From: Finegoldia magna
GTDB lineage: Bacteria > Bacillota > Clostridia > Tissierellales > Peptoniphilaceae
Direction: 5' to 3'
Assembly: GCF_003182075.1 (NCBI RefSeq)
Contig: NZ_QGTH01000007.1
Coordinates: 34,769-98,768 of the forward strand
Length of the DNA: 64,000 nucleotides
The translations under genes were made by a program, and so were the position numbers. Below the pieces are notes generated by a model. That model was given only the letters and a program-made list of their open reading frames with translations, was not told the DNA's origin and did no database searches. This document shows positions 33,468 through 41,811 of this stretch, piece after piece. Position 1 is the stretch's first letter, and the number at the start of each line of letters is the position of its first letter.

Positions 33468-36368
33468 ATGCAAGATTATAAAAATTTTAAATTAATAGAT
33501 ACGAGAGAATTGTCAGACATCAATTCTACTGCATTTCTTTTCGAACACGAAAAAACAAAAGCAAAGGTTTTGAAGCTTTCTAACGATGACGAAAACAAAG
33601 TTTTTTCAATTGCTTTTAAGACTATTCCACAAGATAGTACAGGTGTCGCTCACATAATGGAGCATTCAGTTCTTAATGGATCCAAAAAATACACAACTCG
33701 TGAACCATTTATGGACTTGGTAAAGTCATCGCTACAAACATTTTTGAACGCGATAACTTATCCAGATAAAACTTGCTATCCTGTAGCAAGTCGTAACGCC
33801 AAGGATTTCAAAAATCTTGTGGACGTTTATTTGGATGCAGTTTTCAATCCAATTGTTTACGAAAAGAAAAATATTTTCTATCAAGAGGGATGGCATTACG
33901 AAATAAAAAATGTCGATGATGATATCAAATACAATGGTGTAGTATACAACGAAATGAAGGGTTCTTACAGTTCAATTTACACGATTATTTTCGATGAATT
34001 GTTCAAATATTTGTATCCAGATACAACTTATGCACATTCATCGGGTGGAAATCCTTACAACATTCCAGATTTAACTTACGAAAAATTCTTGGAATTCCAC
34101 GACAAATACTACCACCCATCAAATTCGTTTATTTATTTTTACGGAAATGGAAATATCGAAGAAGAATTGGATCATTTGTCAGAATATTTGGATGAATATG
34201 ATTACAAAAAAATCGACTCAGACATTCCTTACCAAAAACCATTTGAGAAAGCTAAAAAAGTCCAAGTCGAATACAATATATCAAAAGACGAAAAGCCTGA
34301 CGGAAAAGATGTATTGGTATATGCTTCAAATGTTGGACACATCACAAATGTAAAAGACGCATTTGTTTCAACTATTTTAAGTGATGTATTATTCTCCAAC
34401 GAATCCGCAATAATCAAGGAAAAATTGTTGCAAGAAAACATCTGTGAATCTGTAGAGAGCGTATCATCTTACGGCCAAGAAATCACAATGGGTGTTATCG
34501 CTGAGAACTCAGATGTAAAAAACACTGAAAAATTTGAATCATTGGTTAAAAGAGAATTAGAAAACATCGTAAAAAACGGAATCGACAAGGACGAACTTAC
34601 TTCTACTCTCAATAAATTGGAATATGATTTGAAAGAAGCTGGAAGTTTCCACACAAAAGGAGTTATCTATTTCTTAAAATCTGCTCTAAGTTTCATGTAC
34701 TCAGATAGCTACTACGACCAATTGCAATTCTCAGAAACTCTTGCAGAATGCAGAAAATTAATCGATACAGATTACTACGAAAAATTCATCGAAGAAAAAT
34801 TGTTAAACAACAATTTTAAATTGATACTATCTTTGAAGGCAACACCAGGTCTTAATTTGAAAAAAGACAACGAAGTTAAGGAAAATTTAAAACAATACAA
34901 GGAAAGCTTGTCTGATGAAGAATTGAATGAATTAGTAGATTTGAACAAAAACTTGGAACAATTCCAATCAGAAGAAGACACAAAAGAACAAAAAGACACT
35001 ATTCCAACATTGGAACTTTCCGATATTGACGCAAAACTTGAAGATGTAGAAAGAATCGAAAAGAAAATCGACAATTACACATTCTTAAATCCAAATCTAT
35101 TCACATCAAACATTCACTACGCATCATTTATGTTTGATTTGTCGAAGTTCTCGCAAAAAGATTACTTCTATTTGTCACTTCTATCCGATTATATCGGACT
35201 AAGCGATACTACAAATTACGACTACAAAAAATTATACACTCAAACATATCTTGCATCAGGTGGAATATTTACGGCAATTCATTTGAACAATACAAAAAAC
35301 GGTCAAGATTTAAAATCCAAGTTTGTGTTCAGCTTCAAAACAATAGAAAAAACAGAAGACGAATGTATTAAAATATTGGAAGAATACTTGTTTAATGTAA
35401 AATTTGAAGACAAAAATAGATTCAAAAATATCCTTCAAAATCTAAAACAAGAATATAAAACAAGAATACTTGAAGCAGGAAACCAATTCGCGTTGACACG
35501 ATCAATGGCATCATTCTCAGAAAAAAGCGTGTTGGAAGATGAATGTTCAGGAATTAGCTACTACGAAAAATTGTGCGACGTGTTGAATGATTTCGATGAA
35601 AAAGCAGACATCACTTTGAAGAAATTACAAGATTACTACGAAAAAATCGTAAATTCAAACGATATGATTGTAAGCATAATAAACGAACAAGAATCCGCAA
35701 ACAAATTCTTCGACAAATTACAAAAATCATTGATTTCTAAAATGCACACAGAAAAAATCGACATCAAATCTTCTCCAACAAAATTCTTCAAATTAAAAGA
35801 AGCATACAAGACATCTTCAAATGTGAATTACGTTGTAAAATCAGCAGATTTAAAAAAATACGGGTTTGAATACAATTCCAAAATAACTGTGTTGACAAAT
35901 ATATTGAACACTTCATTCTTGTACAACGAAGTCAGAGCAAAAGGCGGAGCCTATGGAGTTGGAATGAGCGTAAGCTTAAATGGAATATTATATGTGTATT
36001 CCTACAGAGACCCTAACATCAAAAACACAATCGACATCTACGATCAAATCGACAAATTTGTCGAAAACATGAGCTTTGATGAAAAAGAAATGAAACAATT
36101 CATCATTGGAACTGTAAACCAATTCAACCCACCAATGACTACATTCACAAAAGGAAGTCGTTCGATTAACATGTATTTGTCTGGAAGAACGATAGAAGAT
36201 TATGAAAATTATCTTGAAAATATGCTACACACAACAGTAGATGACTTGAAGCAATTTGCTGAAATAATCAAAAAAGCAATGAAAGAAAATCACTTAGTAG
36301 TTGTAGGAAATGATACAAAGATAGATGAAGATGCAAATCTTTTCGACAAAATAATCAATGTAGAATAA
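33468..36368 (+). CDS. M16C zinc metallopeptidase (Cym1/presequence-protease-like)
   Basis: A large peptidase of 966 residues. The inverted zinc motif HIMEH is at residues 62-66 (VAHIMEHSVLNGS), and the third zinc ligand Glu is in VYNEMKGSYSS. The M16C peptidasome_assoc domain occupies the middle, and an RAKGGAYGVGM motif near residue 824 supplies the substrate-binding Arg/Tyr of the C-terminal half. The enclosed chamber degrades short unfolded peptides. There is no signal peptide, so it is probably cytoplasmic and could finish digestion of peptides brought in by Opp. Confidence 0.9.
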   Translation: MQDYKNFKLIDTRELSDINSTAFLFEHEKTKAKVLKLSNDDENKVFSIAFKTIPQDSTGVAHIMEHSVLNGSKKYTTREPFMDLVKSSLQTFLNAITYPDKTCYPVASRNAKDFKNLVDVYLDAVFNPIVYEKKNIFYQEGWHYEIKNVDDDIKYNGVVYNEMKGSYSSIYTIIFDELFKYLYPDTTYAHSSGGNPYNIPDLTYEKFLEFHDKYYHPSNSFIYFYGNGNIEEELDHLSEYLDEYDYKKIDSDIPYQKPFEKAKKVQVEYNISKDEKPDGKDVLVYASNVGHITNVKDAFVSTILSDVLFSNESAIIKEKLLQENICESVESVSSYGQEITMGVIAENSDVKNTEKFESLVKRELENIVKNGIDKDELTSTLNKLEYDLKEAGSFHTKGVIYFLKSALSFMYSDSYYDQLQFSETLAECRKLIDTDYYEKFIEEKLLNNNFKLILSLKATPGLNLKKDNEVKENLKQYKESLSDEELNELVDLNKNLEQFQSEEDTKEQKDTIPTLELSDIDAKLEDVERIEKKIDNYTFLNPNLFTSNIHYASFMFDLSKFSQKDYFYLSLLSDYIGLSDTTNYDYKKLYTQTYLASGGIFTAIHLNNTKNGQDLKSKFVFSFKTIEKTEDECIKILEEYLFNVKFEDKNRFKNILQNLKQEYKTRILEAGNQFALTRSMASFSEKSVLEDECSGISYYEKLCDVLNDFDEKADITLKKLQDYYEKIVNSNDMIVSIINEQESANKFFDKLQKSLISKMHTEKIDIKSSPTKFFKLKEAYKTSSNVNYVVKSADLKKYGFEYNSKITVLTNILNTSFLYNEVRAKGGAYGVGMSVSLNGILYVYSYRDPNIKNTIDIYDQIDKFVENMSFDEKEMKQFIIGTVNQFNPPMTTFTKGSRSINMYLSGRTIEDYENYLENMLHTTVDDLKQFAEIIKKAMKENHLVVVGNDTKIDEDANLFDKIINVE

Positions 36369-36371
36369 ATT

Positions 36372-36395
36372 AGAGGGCATATGCCCTCTTTTTTT
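36372..36395 (+). terminator. Terminator of the M16 peptidase gene
   Basis: Perfect stem AGAGGGCAT / ATGCCCTCT followed by seven T residues, 3 bp after the stop codon. Confidence 0.88.
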
Positions 36396-36431
36396 GATGA
36401 TAATATTCAATGCTTTTTTAATAAAATATTC

Positions 36432-36594
36432 AACGCTCATGCTAAGAATATTATACGGAAAAAATTGACTTGATTTCAAATCGAAAAAATCCGGCTAAAA
36501 TCGTACCGCGTAAGCTAAGCGTGCTTACGATTTTAGGATTTTAAGATTTAGAAATCAACAATTTTTGTAGTCTAGATATTCGTGCGTGAGCGTT
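36432..36594. repeat. Dispersed structured repeat, copy C
   Basis: About 163 bp between convergent genes. Outer stem AACGCTCA / TGAGCGTT (36432-36439 and 36587-36594), then CATGCTAAGAATATTATACG and TCTAGATATTCGTGCG. The interior nearly matches copy B, including AAAATCGTA/TACGATTTT. A short loop change (GCTAAGC against GCGAAGC) lies in the tip of the inner hairpin. Confidence 0.8.
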
Positions 36595-36615
36595 AGTATG
36601 TTATAACACAGTTTT

Positions 36616-37707
36616 TTAATTAAACGAATTTATAACATCAAACATTGGAATGGTAATAGATATTACGATAAATCCTACGATTATTGCCATGAAGATTATA
36701 AGCATTGGCTCTAATATGCTAATGAATGATTTGATTGCATATTCCACTTCCCCGTCGTAAAATTCTGAAAGTTTTTCGAATATATCGCCCAACTCACCAG
36801 TGTTTTCTGCAACTTTTAGCATGGAGTTGAACACTTGCGGAGTAATTTTTCTTTTATTGAACGCTTCTTCAAGTGTAAACTCTCCAGATTCTATTTCTCT
36901 GAAAATATCGGAAAGTTGTTGTTTGTAGTATTTGTTTTTCATGGATTTTTGAATTATAATGAGTCCATCCAAAATCGTCATGGAATTTTTGTGAGTTATG
37001 CTCAAACTCCTCGCAATTTCTGAGGAGATTATAATTTTTCTTTGTTTACCAAAAATTGATTTGGTCGTTTTGAATTTATCCAAATAATATCCAAATTTTG
37101 TTCTTCGATATGCTATGATACCTCCTGCTGTTATTAAAAGTAAAATAATTAAAATCAATAATCCTTTTTCGTTAATTGCATTTGATAATGAAATTAAAAT
37201 TCTTGTAGACAGTGGCAGTACCATGTCAGAGCTTTCGAACAAATCTACAAATGTAGGAATGACGTTTTTAAGCATAAATATCAGCATTACAATTCCTGTG
37301 ACTGTCAAAATTATCGGATAAATCATCGCGTTTTGAACTTTTTTGTTGATATCGTAAGTTCTCTCATAGTATTTGCTCAAATCGTAGACTACTTTGTCGA
37401 GCCTTCCACTCTCTTCTCCTAGTTTCATCATTGAGGTAAAAAACATATCGAAGTTTTTGTCATTTGAAAAACTTTCCGACACGTTCATTCCATTATTCAA
37501 ATTCTCAGATACTTTGTCCAAACTCGGTTTAAGTTGTTTGAATTCTTTTTGTTCTTTAAGTAGATTAATGATTTCGATGATTGGAATCTTAGCGTTCAGA
37601 AGAATTGAAAACTGTCTCAAAAACAAAAACAGTTTTTTCTTCGATACTTTGAGATTTATTTCTTTTTTTAAGATGCTATCTTCTTTTAATAAACTGTCAA
37701 TCTTCAT
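36616..37707 (-). CDS. Type II/IV secretion inner-membrane protein, ComGB/PilC-like
   Basis: A 363-residue protein with two T2SSF domains: FLFLRQFSILLNAKIPIIEIINLL ... MMKLGEESGRLDKVVYDLSKYYE and the repeat IISSEIARSLSITHKNSMTILDGL ... MLKVAENTGELGDIFEKLSEFYD. Three membrane segments are at the usual places. It is the platform protein for pseudopilus or type IV pilus assembly. It overlaps the ATPase gene by 11 bp. No pilin or prepilin peptidase gene follows; the unit ends here, facing repeat copy C. Confidence 0.85.
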   Translation of the reverse strand: MKIDSLLKEDSILKKEINLKVSKKKLFLFLRQFSILLNAKIPIIEIINLLKEQKEFKQLKPSLDKVSENLNNGMNVSESFSNDKNFDMFFTSMMKLGEESGRLDKVVYDLSKYYERTYDINKKVQNAMIYPIILTVTGIVMLIFMLKNVIPTFVDLFESSDMVLPLSTRILISLSNAINEKGLLILIILLLITAGGIIAYRRTKFGYYLDKFKTTKSIFGKQRKIIISSEIARSLSITHKNSMTILDGLIIIQKSMKNKYYKQQLSDIFREIESGEFTLEEAFNKRKITPQVFNSMLKVAENTGELGDIFEKLSEFYDGEVEYAIKSFISILEPMLIIFMAIIVGFIVISITIPMFDVINSFN

Positions 37708-38857
37708 TGTACAACCTCATTGCTTCGTCAAATGAAGTGTTGCCAAGTGATACTTGAATTAGCGCTTTTTTGAACAAACTGTCTATTTTATTTTCTTCAC
37801 CGTAATTTTTCAAGGATTTCAAGTTCATATCTTTTTTGATTAAACTTCTCAAATCATCGTCGATTTTTAGTATTTGCATAACAGCCATTCTTCCCTCGTA
37901 ACCAGAACTACATTCATCGCAATTTCCTGGCTCGTAAATTTCAGTTGGATTTAATCCGTTCGATCTGAAAACTTCCATTTGTGAAGGTGTTGGTGTGACT
38001 TTTTTCTTACAATGAGGACACAATTTTCTCACCAATCTTTGCGCGATAACAACTTTAAGAGATGCTCTTATCATGTAATCTTCAATCCCCATATCCATAA
38101 GTCTGATTATGGACTGATAGCAATCGTCTGTGTGAATTGTTGAATAAACTTTGTGTCCAGTGATAGATGCTCTAATCGCAAGCTTCGCAGTTTCCAAGTC
38201 TATGATTTCTCCGACCATTATTACAGAAGGGTCTTGTCTAAGTACAAACTTCAGCGTATTATCAAATCTCAATCCAATTTTTTCGTTGATTTGAATTTGA
38301 TTGATTCCAAAAATATTGTACTCGACTGGATTTTCAATCGTGATAATATTTTTATCGATTGTATTTTCTCGTTCTAGCATTGTGTAAAGCGTTGTTGTTT
38401 TACCACTTCCCGTCGGCCCACAAATCAATACCATTCCATTTTCAAATTTAGTAAATCCTTCTATCATTTGTTGTTCACTTTCAGAAATCCCAAGATTTTG
38501 CATCCCGATTTTAAAAGATTCTGGATTCAAAATTCTAATAACGCATTTTTGTCCGTGAATTGTGTTGATAATGCTAATTCTAAGATCTATCTTCGAATTT
38601 TCGTAAGTATATGTAATTCTGCCGTCTTGTGGAAGCCTCTTTTCTGCAATATCAAGTTCACTCATTATTTTAATTCTAGTAATTATCTTTGAATGCATGC
38701 TCTTGTCCACAGTTTTGTATTCCACCAAACTTCCATTGATTCTGAATCTAATCCTGACATTTTCTTCAAATGGTTCGATGTGAATGTCGCTGGAATTTTT
38801 TCTGATTGCATCATTAATTATAGAATTTACAAATAAAATATTATCGCTGATTTCCAT
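37697..38857 (-). CDS. GspE/PilB-type assembly ATPase, ComGA-like
   Basis: A 386-residue secretion ATPase without the N1 domain of PilB, the size of ComGA. It shows SSDIHIEPFEENVRIRFRING, Walker A GPTGSGKTTT (147-156), the Asp box TIENPVEY, Walker B SVIMVGEIID, and the His box STIHTDDCYQ. The C-terminal zinc finger has two Cys pairs, CPHC and CDEC. It powers pseudopilus assembly with the partner encoded next. Walker B reads VGEIID where most relatives have VGEIRD. Confidence 0.87.
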   Translation of the reverse strand: MEISDNILFVNSIINDAIRKNSSDIHIEPFEENVRIRFRINGSLVEYKTVDKSMHSKIITRIKIMSELDIAEKRLPQDGRITYTYENSKIDLRISIINTIHGQKCVIRILNPESFKIGMQNLGISESEQQMIEGFTKFENGMVLICGPTGSGKTTTLYTMLERENTIDKNIITIENPVEYNIFGINQIQINEKIGLRFDNTLKFVLRQDPSVIMVGEIIDLETAKLAIRASITGHKVYSTIHTDDCYQSIIRLMDMGIEDYMIRASLKVVIAQRLVRKLCPHCKKKVTPTPSQMEVFRSNGLNPTEIYEPGNCDECSSGYEGRMAVMQILKIDDDLRSLIKKDMNLKSLKNYGEENKIDSLFKKALIQVSLGNTSFDEAMRLYNED

Positions 38858-38921
38858 TGTTATCTCCTTGTATATATCTAATTTAATTATATCATTAAAA
38901 TAATTAAATCAATCTACAAAT

Positions 38922-38950
38922 AAAAAAATACCAACTGCATTGCAGTTGAT
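38922..38950 (-). terminator. Terminator of the ABC exporter gene
   Basis: Leftward stem CAACTGCA/TGCAGTTG followed by a T run, about 10 bp beyond the stop at 38961. Confidence 0.75.
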
Positions 38951-38960
38951 ATCTTCTTAT

Positions 38961-40709
38961 TTACACCAATAATCTGCCACCTTGTGTGTACAAATTATAA
39001 TAATATCCTTTTTGTTCCATTAATTGTTGGTGCGTTCCACGTTCGATTATTCCATCTTCAGTCAACACCAAAATCAAATCTGCGTTTTGAACCGTTGTAA
39101 GTCTGTGGGCGATTGTAAGTGAGCTTCTTCCTTTTGCCAAGTTTTCCAATGATTCTTGCACGATAAATTCGCTCTTGTTGTCAAGCGCTGATGTAGCTTC
39201 GTCTAATATCAAAATAGGTGGATTTTTCAAGAAAACTCTCGCGATTGAAATTCTTTGTTTTTGACCGCCGGATAGCATTACTCCACGCTCTCCAACATAA
39301 GTGTCAAATCCATTTTCCAAGTTCATTATAAAATCGTACGCTCCTGCTGCTTTTGCTGCATCGATTACTTCTTGTTCTGTTGCATCTGGTTTTCCGTACA
39401 AAATATTTTCTCTGACAGTTCCACTGAACAAATACACATCTTGTTGAACCATTCCGATGTTTGAACGAAGCGATTGAAGTTTGATTTTTCGAACATCAAT
39501 TCCTTCCACCAAAATTTCTCCGTCTTCTACATCGTAAAATCTAGGTATCAAATTGCACAACGTCGTTTTTCCTCCACCTGAAGGCCCAACCAATGCAACT
39601 TTCTGTCCAGGATTTATAGTAAATGAAATATTGTTCAACACATTTTCGCTATTGTTATTGTATTTGAAACTTACATCTTTTATTTCGATTTTACCTTTGA
39701 CATTTTCCAAATCCACAGCGTCATCGTCGTCGAAAATTTCGATATCTTGATCCATAATTTCCGTAAATCTTTCGATACCAGTCATTCCACGTTGGAATTG
39801 TTCCGTAAATTCTACAATTCTTCTCACAGTTGTAAGTAACGTTTGAACATAGAGGATAAATGCTACGATGTCCCCACTACTCATCTTCCCTTCGACTAGG
39901 AAAAGTCCACCGAATAAAACCACGATAATGTACATTATTCCATCAAACGCTTTTGTTATCGTGTTAAATCCAGCCATTGATGCGTACGTTTCTGATTTTA
40001 TATCCAAGAATTTCTTGTTACCTTTTTGGAATTTTTCGATTTCTACATCTTCGTTTGCGAAGGATTTTACAACTTTAACCCCAAGCAAACTATCTTCGAT
40101 ATCCGCATTCAACACCCCGATGTGATGTTTTTGTTCTTTGAATCCTTTTCGCATTCTTCTGTTGTATTTAGATGCAAACACAATCATTAAAGGAATTGAT
40201 AAGAACAAAATCACCGTCAATAATGCATTTAATCTAACTAAGATTACGAATGAAACTATTATTTTAATAAATCCAATAAAATATTCTTCTGGACAGTGAT
40301 GTGAAAATTCTGTTATATCGAACAAATCAGATGTAATTCTCGCCATAATCTGTCCGACTTTTGTTTCGTTAAAATACGAATCAGAAAGTTTTTGCAAATG
40401 TTGGAACACATCGTATCTCATGTCCGTTTCAATCTTTGCTCCCATTATATGACCAGTTTTTGTCATATAGTATCCTGCCAACAAATCAATTATTTTGATG
40501 ACCAAAAGCAAAGCCGCCATTCTGTAAATCATTTCTCTTGTCAAAGAATATGTTCCAAGCCCTGCATTTGTTAGTCTTCTCAAAATCATCGGCAACACCA
40601 TATCAGTAAGTGTAGTAAGAGCAGCACAGAACAAATCAAACATCAAAATGAATTTGTATTTTTTAAAATAAGGCATAACCCTTTTTATCAGATTGAGATT
40701 TCTTTTCAT
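38961..40709 (-). CDS. ABC exporter with fused membrane and ATPase domains
   Basis: A 582-residue half-transporter: six membrane segments (about 20-310), then the nucleotide-binding domain with Walker A VGPSGGGKTTLCNLI, signature LSGGQKQRISIARVFL, Walker B ILILDEATSALD and switch IAHRL. It works as a homodimer or with a partner half not found here, and exports a lipid, peptide or drug. An upstream in-frame start (40739) is less likely; the ATG at 40709 has AAAGGAT 7 bp before it. Confidence 0.87.
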   Translation of the reverse strand: MKRNLNLIKRVMPYFKKYKFILMFDLFCAALTTLTDMVLPMILRRLTNAGLGTYSLTREMIYRMAALLLVIKIIDLLAGYYMTKTGHIMGAKIETDMRYDVFQHLQKLSDSYFNETKVGQIMARITSDLFDITEFSHHCPEEYFIGFIKIIVSFVILVRLNALLTVILFLSIPLMIVFASKYNRRMRKGFKEQKHHIGVLNADIEDSLLGVKVVKSFANEDVEIEKFQKGNKKFLDIKSETYASMAGFNTITKAFDGIMYIIVVLFGGLFLVEGKMSSGDIVAFILYVQTLLTTVRRIVEFTEQFQRGMTGIERFTEIMDQDIEIFDDDDAVDLENVKGKIEIKDVSFKYNNNSENVLNNISFTINPGQKVALVGPSGGGKTTLCNLIPRFYDVEDGEILVEGIDVRKIKLQSLRSNIGMVQQDVYLFSGTVRENILYGKPDATEQEVIDAAKAAGAYDFIMNLENGFDTYVGERGVMLSGGQKQRISIARVFLKNPPILILDEATSALDNKSEFIVQESLENLAKGRSSLTIAHRLTTVQNADLILVLTEDGIIERGTHQQLMEQKGYYYNLYTQGGRLLV

Positions 40710-40777
40710 ATTTGTATCCTTTCTTTTAAAATTAACCAATACAACAATTATAGCACATTAAATTATTTTACATAATA

Positions 40778-40822
40778 CAAAAACCGCCAAATTCAAAATC
40801 AATCTGATTTCAAACTCGGCGG
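40778..40822 (-). terminator. Terminator of the 199-residue membrane protein gene
   Basis: Leftward long stem starting CCGCC...GGCGG with an inner arm GAAATC/GATTTT, followed by a short T run, just after the stop at 40828. Confidence 0.7.
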
Positions 40823-40827
40823 CCAAT

Positions 40828-41427
40828 TTATTTTGTGGATAATTTCTTCATTAATATTGTAATTGCAAAAAATCCTACCAATATTAAAATGTAAATAATA
40901 ATATTCAGTGTGAACAAATTTTGCTTCACTGGTCCTGAAAAAATCGAAAAATATGAAAACAAAACAATTCCAATCGCTGATATGGCAATCAAAATGTATC
41001 TGAATTTACTGTCATGAAATCTCTTTTCTTTTCTGGAAATTATAATCGGAGTTGCAATTACAGCTGCAAACATCGTCAAATAAAGTATAACTGCAGACAC
41101 TGAAATTTGTTTAAATTCCAATCCTAAGAAATTTCTAACTAGATTGGTAAAAAGTCCAACAGAAGTTATCAACAAAAAGTAATACACAAATTCTATTAAT
41201 TTATTCGCTATACTCACATTAGAAAAATCTTCAATGTAGTTGTTGACCTTTCGAAGTTCCGATTTGTACAATTCTTCTGTAGGAAATGAGCCCTTTTTTT
41301 GTAACTGCATCAAATCAATATCCAAAAGTTTCTCACATTCACTTAACGTCTTAAAATACAGGTTTCTTGTCTTCAAATTCATCATAATTCTTTGTTTTAT
41401 ATCTGAAAAATCTTCATCCAACTTCAT
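40828..41427 (-). CDS. Membrane protein of unknown function
   Basis: A 199-residue protein: a helical, charged cytoplasmic part (about 1-70) and four membrane segments in the C-terminal 130 residues (LIEFVYYFLLITSVGLF, VSAVILYLTMFAAVIATPII, YILIAISAIGIVLFSYF, LNIIIYILILVGFFAITIL). The layout resembles DUF1129-like or DUF1048-like proteins, but I cannot assign a family. GAGGTG RBS and ATG are clear. Single-gene unit. Confidence 0.6.
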   Translation of the reverse strand: MKLDEDFSDIKQRIMMNLKTRNLYFKTLSECEKLLDIDLMQLQKKGSFPTEELYKSELRKVNNYIEDFSNVSIANKLIEFVYYFLLITSVGLFTNLVRNFLGLEFKQISVSAVILYLTMFAAVIATPIIISRKEKRFHDSKFRYILIAISAIGIVLFSYFSIFSGPVKQNLFTLNIIIYILILVGFFAITILMKKLSTK

Positions 41428-41531
41428 TCGTTTTCACCTCTTATATATAATACCATAAAAAAACTATAAATTATTCAGTTGATATTCAAAAATTATTCAC
41501 GCTATTTTATCCCAAATTGTTGGTAAGTTTT

Positions 41532-41623
41532 TGTGGATAAATGTGGATAACGTGGATAACTTTGTGGATATCTTGAAATAAGCCAAATTTTTTCCACAAA
41601 TTATCGTCAATTTTTGTGGAAAA
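41532..41623. promoter_or_regulatory. Cluster of six DnaA-box-like sequences
   Basis: Two perfect DnaA boxes TGTGGATAA (41532-41540, 41542-41550), then CGTGGATAA (41551-41559) and TGTGGATAT (41563-41571) in the same direction. Two more one-mismatch boxes follow: TTTTCCACA (41590-41598, opposite strand) and TGTGGAAAA (41615-41623). The first four are spaced 9 to 12 bp apart, so they face similar sides of the helix. AT-rich sequence follows (41,625-41,760). The rest of this 384-bp gap holds only the likely promoter of the S9 peptidase gene (TATAAT at 41776-41781). There is no dnaA, dnaN, rpmH or gid gene in the window, so an accessory DnaA-binding site is more likely than oriC. Confidence 0.7.
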
Positions 41624-41811
41624 AATTTGTATAACTTATTTGAAATGCATTTTCACTACATTTATTTAACACTCGTTTAATAAATATAATCAAACTTTCA
41701 AAATACTTACATTAAAATTCAATTCATTTTCAATGTATTACTTTTCCTAAAGTATATCGTAGCAGTCGATTATGTTATAATTATCTTAATATATAAATGG
41801 AGGAGAGTTAT

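Noticed and set aside
41532..41760. Chromosomal replication origin oriC
   Set aside because: The boxes and AT-rich flank fit, but no dnaA, dnaN, recF, rpmH or gid gene is nearby and gene direction does not switch. An accessory DnaA-box cluster is the more careful call.
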